A model generated the notes under the pieces. It was given only the letters and a program-made list of their open reading frames with translations, had not been told where the DNA came from and did no database searches. A program made the translations under genes and the position numbers. 29,723 bases of DNA from CAZDCZ01 sp964504155 (GTDB lineage Bacteria; Bacteroidota; Bacteroidia; Bacteroidales; UBA12077): contig CAZDCZ010000038.1 in assembly GCA_964504155.1 (NCBI GenBank), positions 1-29,723 of the forward strand, read 5' to 3'. Below, piece by piece: positions 23,831-29,723 of this stretch (positions are counted from its first letter, which is position 1; each line of letters starts with the position of its first letter).

Positions 23831-25696
23831 ATGAAACGAACAATCTCAATAGTATTATTAGTGCTAGTATGTATTGTAAATATTAAAGCACAGAATATTG
23901 AAAATATTAAAGTAAAAAAGTTTAATAAAAAGCTGAATATCTTTTATGATATTACTAACGAAAAACCCGGACAGTTATTTAATATTACAGTTTACTGTTC
24001 AACAAATGGTGGTTTAGATTTTTCTATTCAAGTAAAAACTGCAAAAGGCGATATTGGGGTCAATGTAAATGGCGGAAAAAACAAACTTATTATATGGGAT
24101 GTTTTAAGCGATATTGATAAACTTGATGGAGATAATATTGTATTTAATATTGTTGCGATTCCTGAAAAAATAAAAGCTCCCAGTGATAATTTAGAAGGAT
24201 TTAAGTTTGATTTAAAAGAATGTAAAAGAATTGACAATAAGCTTGTTTGTAAAATAAATATTACAAATAAAGGCAAAGAGCGAGATCTGAAATTTGCGAA
24301 TTTATATGCAAGGGTTTACGATTTTAATAATAAAAGATACGAAGCATCTAGTAGCGTTATAGGTGATGTTAACGGTGATGAAAGATATTCGAAACCACAA
24401 AGAAAATTTGAGCCAAACGAAAACCTTGAAGCAAGTTTTGTTTTTAATATTAGAGATGGTTTAACAAACAGAGTAAAATTACTTGAATTTACAATTGATG
24501 TGATGGAAATAACTTATGGCTTAGATTTAAAAACCGGAGCTGTTAGTTTTCGAGATATTTCGGTAGAATATTCTAATATAAGCAATACAACAGAAAAAAA
24601 ATCTGAGGTTAATTCAATAAAAGTATTGCCTACAGTTACAAAAGTAGATGAAATACCTCCGTATATTACTTTGTATTCGCCAAAAATAATAGGAAATAAG
24701 CCTGCGATTTCTAACTCAGAGAAAATTATTGTTAAAGGAAATGTGAAGGACGATAGTAAAATTTATGAAGTAACAATTAATGGTTTTCCAACCGGTTTAT
24801 CTAAATCAAATAATTTCGAAGCAGAAACATATTTAGCCGAAGGCGAAAATAATATTTATCTACGAGCAATTGATGAATTTGGCAATTCTTCGGAAATGAA
24901 ATATCAGATTGTATATATTCCAATAAATAAGAAGGGTCAACGATATTCTAAACTGAATAAAAAAAATAAGCAGTTAAATAGTAATAAAACGGGTAAATAT
25001 TATGCTTTAATAATGGGAGTAAACGAGTATTCCGATCCTTTAATAAATAATTTAAGCAGCCCTGTATCTGATGCCGAAAAGTTAAAGAAGGTATTGCTTA
25101 AAAGTTACACGTTTAAACCTGAGAATGTTAAATTATTAAAAAACCCTAGTCGAGAAAGAATAATTTCGGAATTAGATGAAATGAACAATAAAGTAACAGA
25201 TAAAGATAATCTACTTGTTTATTTTGCCGGACATGGTTATTGGGAGAAAAACGATAAAATAGGATATTGGTTACCTTCTGATTCGAAACAACAAAATACT
25301 GCAAATTGGCTTAGAAATACTACACTCAGAGATTACCTGCGAACCATAGATACAAAACATACTTTGCTGATTGCCGACGCATGTTTTAGTGGGGGTATAT
25401 TTAAAGAAAGAAAATCTTTTCATCAATCGGCAAAATCTATAAACGAACTAAAGGCCTTGCCTAGTAGAAAAGCTATGACAAGTGGAAGTTTAAAAGAAGT
25501 GCCTGATAAAAGTGTTTTTTTATTATATCTAACAAAACGATTAAAAGAAAATACTCATGATAATATTTCCGCCGAAGAATTATTCGATAGTTTTCATTTG
25601 CAGGTTGTTAATAATAGCCCTAATACCCCTTTATATGGAGAGATTAAAGATACCGGAGATGAAGGTGGGGATTTTATTTTTGTTAGAAAAAAATAA
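23831..25696 (+). CDS. Secreted caspase-family (C14) peptidase with N-terminal beta domains
   Basis: A 621-residue protein with a Sec signal (MKRTISIVLLVLVCIVNIKA). An N-terminal beta module (about 25-120; YCSTNGGLDFSIQV, a NVNGGKNKLIIWDVL segment, DNIVFNIVAIP) is followed by a second beta region (125-250). An Ig-like unit comes next (about 275-368; VKGNVKDDSKIYEVTINGFP, LRAIDEFGNSS). The caspase-like peptidase domain (about 388-620) starts with YYALIMGVNEYSDP. The catalytic dyad is visible as H468 in YFAGHGYW and C518 in IADACFSGG. Related bacterial enzymes cleave after basic or acidic residues; this one's specificity cannot be read off. It has no T9SS sorting domain, so it is likely periplasmic or outer-membrane associated. 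It stands alone, with 167 bases upstream and a repeat-bearing gap downstream. Confidence 0.88.
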   Translation: MKRTISIVLLVLVCIVNIKAQNIENIKVKKFNKKLNIFYDITNEKPGQLFNITVYCSTNGGLDFSIQVKTAKGDIGVNVNGGKNKLIIWDVLSDIDKLDGDNIVFNIVAIPEKIKAPSDNLEGFKFDLKECKRIDNKLVCKINITNKGKERDLKFANLYARVYDFNNKRYEASSSVIGDVNGDERYSKPQRKFEPNENLEASFVFNIRDGLTNRVKLLEFTIDVMEITYGLDLKTGAVSFRDISVEYSNISNTTEKKSEVNSIKVLPTVTKVDEIPPYITLYSPKIIGNKPAISNSEKIIVKGNVKDDSKIYEVTINGFPTGLSKSNNFEAETYLAEGENNIYLRAIDEFGNSSEMKYQIVYIPINKKGQRYSKLNKKNKQLNSNKTGKYYALIMGVNEYSDPLINNLSSPVSDAEKLKKVLLKSYTFKPENVKLLKNPSRERIISELDEMNNKVTDKDNLLVYFAGHGYWEKNDKIGYWLPSDSKQQNTANWLRNTTLRDYLRTIDTKHTLLIADACFSGGIFKERKSFHQSAKSINELKALPSRKAMTSGSLKEVPDKSVFLLYLTKRLKENTHDNISAEELFDSFHLQVVNNSPNTPLYGEIKDTGDEGGDFIFVRKK

Positions 25697-25760
25697 ATAT
25701 CATATAACATTGTATTTATAGAAATAAAATTGTCAAAAAAGTAAAATTTCAGCCTATTTA

Positions 25761-25854
25761 TGTCATATTGAGCTTGTCGAAATAGCTTATTTTTAAAGAA
25801 TAGATTAACTTCGTTGAGCTCGTTTCACTCGATTTTTCGACTTCGCTCAGGATG
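25761..25854. repeat. Imperfect inverted-repeat element (TTGAGC...GTCGAAA type)
   Basis: The left arm ATTGAGCTTGTCGAAA (25767-25782) is mirrored by TTTCGACTTCGCTCAGGAT (25835-25853), whose complement reads ATCCTGAGCGAAGTCGAAA. A related piece, CGTTGAGCTCGTTTCACTCGA, lies between them. The composition is distinctly richer in GC than the surroundings. Such sequences occur as dispersed intergenic repeats in many bacterial genomes, from general memory. No transposase is nearby. Confidence 0.55.
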
Positions 25855-25860
25855 TTCCGC

Positions 25861-25885
25861 TAGCGCGGATTTGCAATCCGGGCTA
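25861..25885. repeat. REP-like hairpin
   Basis: TAGCGCGGATT - TGC - AATCCGGGCTA forms an 11-bp stem with one mismatch and a three-base loop. The GC-rich core stands out against AT-rich flanks. Its form resembles REP-type hairpins that in other genomes are mobilised by REP-associated tyrosine transposases; no such gene is in the window. Confidence 0.55.
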
Positions 25886-26022
25886 ATATATAAATGAAAA
25901 TAAAAAAATGTCCGATAAATATAAAATATGAGATAAAGCATACCTGCCAGTCAGCAAAACAGACTTTGTAACATTAACAATTGTTGGTTGGATAGATGTA
26001 TTTACGAGAAAATAACAAAAAT

Positions 26023-26676
26023 TTATTTTTTCCTTTGTATTTTTCCTTTAATTTTTGAAAAATCAGCTTTAGATTCTTCCTTTCGTAATAAGCGTTCTAT
26101 ATTTTTTTGATGTGTAAATAACATCAAAATAGCTATTATTAATGAAAAAATTACCAATGAAGGAGTTGTTGTATTAAAAATAACAATTATTAAAAAAGGG
26201 AACGATAAACCTGCAATCATAGAACTTAGCGATACATATTTCGTAATAATAAGAGTTACAAAAAAGACTCCTGCCATTATTAATGTAGGATATAAGCTTA
26301 TTGCACAAATTACCCCAAAAAGAGTTGCTACACCTTTACCTCCACGAAAACCAACATATATAGGGAAGATATGTCCTAGCAATGCGGCTATTCCTAGTAG
26401 TAATTGAATATTAATATAATCGCCACTATGCGGAATGTAATAATGAGTAAAATGAATAAGATTTACTGCAAGAAAGCCTTTAAGAAAATCAACAATAAAA
26501 ACAATAATTCCTGCTTTTATTCCAAGCACTCTAAAAGTATTTGTAGCTCCTGCATTTCCACTTCCATGTTCTCTGATGTCTATATGATAAAAATATCTAC
26601 CTATCCATACCGATGTAGGTATAGAACCTAGTAAATATGCAACGATTATTATTATAATGTTGATTATTAGCTGCAT
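26023..26676 (-). CDS. plsY: Acyl-phosphate:glycerol-3-phosphate acyltransferase
   Basis: An integral membrane enzyme that transfers the acyl group from acyl phosphate to glycerol-3-phosphate, the first step of phospholipid synthesis. The three PlsY motifs are present: GSIPTS (17-22), GSGNAGATN (38-46) and GHIFPIYVGFRGGKGVAT (101-118). There are about five to six hydrophobic helices and a short basic tail ending KGKIQRKK. The length of 217 residues is normal. It has a well-formed promoter 29 bases upstream and is separated from pckA by a 264-base gap. Confidence 0.96.
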   Translation of the reverse strand: MQLIINIIIIIVAYLLGSIPTSVWIGRYFYHIDIREHGSGNAGATNTFRVLGIKAGIIVFIVDFLKGFLAVNLIHFTHYYIPHSGDYINIQLLLGIAALLGHIFPIYVGFRGGKGVATLFGVICAISLYPTLIMAGVFFVTLIITKYVSLSSMIAGLSFPFLIIVIFNTTTPSLVIFSLIIAILMLFTHQKNIERLLRKEESKADFSKIKGKIQRKK

Positions 26677-26704
26677 AATGTGTCATTTGTTAAATTTCTG
26701 CACT

Positions 26705-26736
26705 GCAAAGTAAATAATATTTTTCCTTCATGCAAA
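26705..26736 (-). promoter_or_regulatory. plsY promoter
   Basis: On the minus strand TTTG (26736-26733) and TACTTTGC (26712-26705) are separated by 20 bases, a good fit to the Bacteroidota -33/-7 arrangement with a slightly shortened -7 box. Transcription would start near 26699, about 23 bases before the ATG. Confidence 0.5.
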
Positions 26737-26874
26737 TATGTAAATAATTTGTTTAGAATTTTTAATGCTATTGTTTGATATTAAGCTAAGTACATCGGTT
26801 ATATATTGATTTAATAATTAATTTAGATAAATTGAACGATTTAAGTTTTTAGTCGGATAAGAATGTTTTTTTGA

Positions 26875-26911
26875 TAAAAATATCCCTCTATCGGTAAAAG
26901 AAAGAAGGATA
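26875..26911 (-). terminator. Probable terminator of pckA
   Basis: On the minus strand TATCCTTCT pairs with AGAGGGATA (nine pairs, one G-T wobble) around a 13-base loop, followed by TTTTTATC. It lies 30 bases after the pckA stop at 26941. Confidence 0.5.
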
Positions 26912-26940
26912 ACGAGAATGTTAAATAAGGTTTAAAAATT

Positions 26941-28602
26941 TTATTTGCCGGGACATTGTTTTCTTACTTTTTCATCTATATTTTTTTCTCCGTAAGAAAG
27001 ATCATATGCTGTGCTAAATTCTCTAGCTAGTTTATTTGCAGTTTTTATATAATCATCTTTATTTTCCCAAGTATTTTTGGGAGTTAGTATTTCTAATGGT
27101 ACTCCGGGACATTGATTTGGAATGTTTACGTGAAATAGTTCATCGTGAACATATTCTACATTATCTAGTTCTCCCGATAGAGCAGCATCAACCATAGCTC
27201 TGGTATATTTTAGTTTAATTCTTTGTCCGGTACCATAGGCTCCACCGCTCCAACCGGTATTTATTAAAAATACATTTGTTTTAAATTTCTCCATTTTTTC
27301 TCCTAACATACGCGAATAAATATCCGGATTGGCAGGCATAAATGGTTGCCCAAAGAAACGAGAGAATGTAGCTTGTGGTTTTGTTATTCCTGTTTCTGTG
27401 CCTGCAAGCTTGCTGGTGTATCCCATTAAGAACCAAAGTTTTGCTTGATTAGTGTCGAGCTTAGAAATTGGAGGCAATACTCCATAAGCATCGGCAGTTA
27501 AAAATAATATTGTTTGTGGATGCCCCGATACTGACGATTCTTTAATATTACTTAAATATCTTAAAGGATACGATGCTCTTGAGTTAGGTGTTAATCTTTC
27601 GTCGAAGAAATCGAAATTTCCATCGGGGTAAATCATTGCATTTTCTATAATGGCTCCATGATTTAACGGATCATCTTTATGCATCGATGCATTATAAATT
27701 TCCGGTTCGTCTTTTTCCGATAAATTAATCATTTTTGCATAACATCCATTTTCAAAGTTTGCAATTCCGTCATCACTCCATCCATGTTCGTCGTCGCCTA
27801 ATAATGCTCTGTTTGGATCGGCTGACAAAGTTGTTTTTCCTGTTCCCGATAGACCTAATAATAGGGCTGATTTCCCATCTTTACCTTCGTTAGCTGAACA
27901 ATGTAATGGTAAAATACCCTCTAACGGAGTATAGTAGTTCATTGCTGTAAAGATTAATTTTTTTACACTTCCAAGATATGCAGACCCTATAATTAACCCA
28001 ATTTTTCTATCAAAGTCCATTGCTACAAACATCTCGGAAGTTTTTCCATTTTTGAGTTGTCTTAAACGTCCTTTATATTTAGTTCTGTCTAATTTATCGT
28101 AGGGTAAACTTAATAAAGTAAATCCATTATCATTAAATATGCTTTGTTTAATATCTTTCGGGATGGGTCGAAACATATTGTCGGTAAACAGTGCGGTAAG
28201 AGCATGACAAGTAATAGTTTTTACAGGTAATGCAAATTTACTGTCTGCTCCAATAACTCTATCGGTTATATATACGTTTTCTTTTTTGCTCAATAACGTT
28301 AAGGCATCTTCAAAAACCAAATCAAAAGTTTCTTCGTTAATAGAATTGTTATTTTCCGATTTCCAATCGATATTTTTTTTACTTTCACTACGCTTTACAA
28401 TATAAGTATCTTTAGGACTACGACCGGTAGATTCTGGAGGTGTCCAAGTAGCTAATACTCCGGTTGATGATGCAACAGCCTCATTATTGTCAAGTACCAA
28501 TTGAATAATTTCGCTTCTGTTTAGATTATTTTTTACGGTTTTAAAAGTTTTTAGTGTATCTAATGCTTTGTTTTTTAAATAGTTTTTTTCAGTATTGTTC
28601 AT
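26941..28602 (-). CDS. pckA: Phosphoenolpyruvate carboxykinase (ATP)
   Basis: It interconverts oxaloacetate plus ATP with phosphoenolpyruvate, CO2 and ADP. In many anaerobic Bacteroidota it runs towards oxaloacetate during succinate-forming fermentation. Key elements are STGRSPKD (58-65) for substrate binding, HCSANEG (234-240), the kinase-1a P-loop GLSGTGKT (250-257), the metal site GDDEHGW (269-275) and NTGWSGGAYGTGQRI. The 553-residue length is slightly above the usual 530-540. Ending in QCPGK, it appears complete. It lies 52 bases downstream of the PfkB-type kinase gene on the same strand and may share its transcript. Confidence 0.97.
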   Translation of the reverse strand: MNNTEKNYLKNKALDTLKTFKTVKNNLNRSEIIQLVLDNNEAVASSTGVLATWTPPESTGRSPKDTYIVKRSESKKNIDWKSENNNSINEETFDLVFEDALTLLSKKENVYITDRVIGADSKFALPVKTITCHALTALFTDNMFRPIPKDIKQSIFNDNGFTLLSLPYDKLDRTKYKGRLRQLKNGKTSEMFVAMDFDRKIGLIIGSAYLGSVKKLIFTAMNYYTPLEGILPLHCSANEGKDGKSALLLGLSGTGKTTLSADPNRALLGDDEHGWSDDGIANFENGCYAKMINLSEKDEPEIYNASMHKDDPLNHGAIIENAMIYPDGNFDFFDERLTPNSRASYPLRYLSNIKESSVSGHPQTILFLTADAYGVLPPISKLDTNQAKLWFLMGYTSKLAGTETGITKPQATFSRFFGQPFMPANPDIYSRMLGEKMEKFKTNVFLINTGWSGGAYGTGQRIKLKYTRAMVDAALSGELDNVEYVHDELFHVNIPNQCPGVPLEILTPKNTWENKDDYIKTANKLAREFSTAYDLSYGEKNIDEKVRKQCPGK

Positions 28603-28654
28603 GATAATGTAGCTTACTTTTTGTTTTATTTAATACTATAATTGTTTGTAGGTT

Positions 28655-29620
28655 TTATATTTTATCTTTAATAATTTTCCAAGTATTCTCGCTTAATTTC
28701 GATCCAATTACTTCAATTACTTTTCCGGCAAGTAACGAACCAATTTCACCACATTTAGGTAAAGGTAAATCATTTACTAAGCCATATAAAAAACCTGATG
28801 CATACAAATCTCCTGCTCCGGTTGTATCAATAGAATTTGCTTTTATTGAATTAACAATATATTTTTCGTTTTGTTTTTTTATTAAAGAGCCTTGTTTCCC
28901 AATTTTAACAATTGCAATATCGCACATGGTTGATATAATATCGAGTGCTTTTTCGGGTTCTTCGCCGGTAAACGCTTTTGCTTCTTCTTCGTTGGCAAAA
29001 ACTATGTCGACATATTTCTCGACATATGTCTTTAAGAAGTGAAGATTTTCTTCAACAATATTGAAACTTGCTAAATCTAAAGAAATTTTTAATCCGTTAA
29101 CTTTAGCTAAAGCTGCAGCATTTTGAAGTAAAGCATGGTTTTGAACCAAGTAACCTTCAATATGTAATATATCGAAACCCTTAAATTGTTCGTTTACAAT
29201 ATCGTCTTGGTTAAGTTCAATGGCAGCACCAAGATAAGTAGCAAATGTACGTTCCGAATCAGGAGAAACTAAAGCAATAGCTCTTCCTGTATCGTTTTTG
29301 CCTTTTAAAAGTAATGGTTTTATATTTTTGGCTTGCATATCTTTACTAAAGAATTCGCCGAATTCATCATCTCCAACTTTTCCTATATATGCTGTTGGTA
29401 CGCCAAGATTAGCTAATCCATGAATTGTATTAGCTGCAGATCCACCGGATGATTGATGTTTTTCGAAACTAGAACTTGCAGAATTTATTTCTTCTGCGAA
29501 TTCTTTTTTAGATAGTTGCATACTGCCTTTTTCTAATCCGTATTTTTTTAAAAAATCATCATTCGGAAGCTTTGTCATTATGTCAACTAGTGCATTTCCA
29601 ATGCCTAAAACTTTTTTCAT
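28655..29620 (-). CDS. PfkB-family carbohydrate kinase, adenosine kinase-like
   Basis: A ribokinase-fold kinase. Signature 1 is GGSAANTIHGLANLG (59-73), and signature 2 is DTTGAGDLYASGFLYG (265-280) with catalytic base D271. The GNALVDI opening, the lid segment with KGSMQL, and the 321-residue length fit the adenosine kinase-like branch common in Bacteroidota, which phosphorylates adenosine or another nucleoside or sugar. The substrate is not certain from sequence. A -7 element sits just upstream. It precedes pckA by 52 bases. Confidence 0.88.
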   Translation of the reverse strand: MKKVLGIGNALVDIMTKLPNDDFLKKYGLEKGSMQLSKKEFAEEINSASSSFEKHQSSGGSAANTIHGLANLGVPTAYIGKVGDDEFGEFFSKDMQAKNIKPLLLKGKNDTGRAIALVSPDSERTFATYLGAAIELNQDDIVNEQFKGFDILHIEGYLVQNHALLQNAAALAKVNGLKISLDLASFNIVEENLHFLKTYVEKYVDIVFANEEEAKAFTGEEPEKALDIISTMCDIAIVKIGKQGSLIKKQNEKYIVNSIKANSIDTTGAGDLYASGFLYGLVNDLPLPKCGEIGSLLAGKVIEVIGSKLSENTWKIIKDKI

Positions 29621-29645
29621 GTATTTGTTGTTTAAAATTTTAACA

Positions 29646-29653
29646 CAAAATTA
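29646..29653 (-). promoter_or_regulatory. -7 promoter element of the PfkB kinase gene
   Basis: TAATTTTG on the minus strand matches TAnnTTTG, 25 bases before the ATG at 29620. No clear -33 TTTG is seen at 19-21 bases upstream. Confidence 0.4.
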
Positions 29654-29723
29654 ACATAATTTAAAATTATATAGTATAAAATCAATGTATAATTAGTAAA
29701 TATATTTAGAGTGAAAAATAATT

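Larger units (their letters stand above)
25697..26022. other. Gene-free stretch holding repeat elements
   Basis: No protein or RNA gene was recognised in these 326 bases between the caspase gene and the end of plsY. They hold the inverted-repeat element at 25761-25854 and the hairpin at 25861-25885, which are listed separately. The remainder is AT-rich without clear structure. Confidence 0.6.

Noticed and set aside
23831..25696. The caspase as part of an anti-phage defence system
   Set aside because: It has a signal peptide and no sensor, gasdermin, reverse transcriptase or CRISPR partner nearby; an envelope role is more likely.

Overview
The window is AT-rich (about 30% GC) chromosomal DNA of a Bacteroidota bacterium. 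Evidence: a type IX secretion (T9SS) type B sorting domain on a large surface protein, the remnant of a type A sorting domain, a GldI-like lipoprotein, DUF6702, the gene order nrnA/gldI/ndk/DUF721/recF/TPR/ribH that I recall from many Bacteroidota genomes, and several -33 TTTG / -7 TAnnTTTG promoters instead of E. coli-type ones. Shine-Dalgarno sequences are mostly absent. Order or genus cannot be fixed; a Bacteroidales/Marinilabiliales-like anaerobe is a guess. Most of the window is ordinary housekeeping sequence.

Layout. 1-510: gene debris, the last codons of a T9SS cargo gene (minus) abutting a decayed SpoIIE-type phosphatase (plus). 514-7042: nth (minus), an Uup-like ABC-F ATPase and aroC (plus), then tilS and pabB (minus). 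7054-11762: two minus-strand metallopeptidases, an M49 dipeptidyl-peptidase III-like lipoprotein and a tandem-domain M16 peptidase, each followed by a strong terminator. 11977-14486: a compact minus-strand operon nrnA > gldI > two-domain FKBP lipoprotein. 14592-17893: ndk (plus), recF > DUF721/DciA (minus), an anchored TPR protein and ribH (plus). 18061-18322: a tRNA-Thr/Tyr/Gly operon with a recognisable promoter and terminator.

18610-25696 is the more accessory part: a T9SS type B adhesin-like protein translationally coupled to a secreted TPR protein, a divergent DUF6702 / HupE-UreJ membrane protein pair, and a secreted caspase-fold peptidase. It is followed by a 326-base gene-free stretch (25697-26022) that holds repeat elements. 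26023-29620 (minus) holds plsY, pckA and a PfkB/adenosine-kinase-like sugar kinase.

Functionally, aroC (chorismate) and pabB (chorismate to aminodeoxychorismate) belong to one pathway. GldI, the FKBP protein, the type B cargo and the type A remnant point to an active T9SS encoded elsewhere. RecF, DciA-like and Nth are DNA replication/repair functions. I found no CRISPR array, prophage, intact transposase or recognisable defence system. The observations most worth a second look are the pabB promoter that sits in a terminator and appears to give a leaderless mRNA, a sigma-54-like site before the M16 gene, the M49 enzyme with a five-residue HEVGH zinc motif, the secreted caspase, and the decayed junction at the left end.
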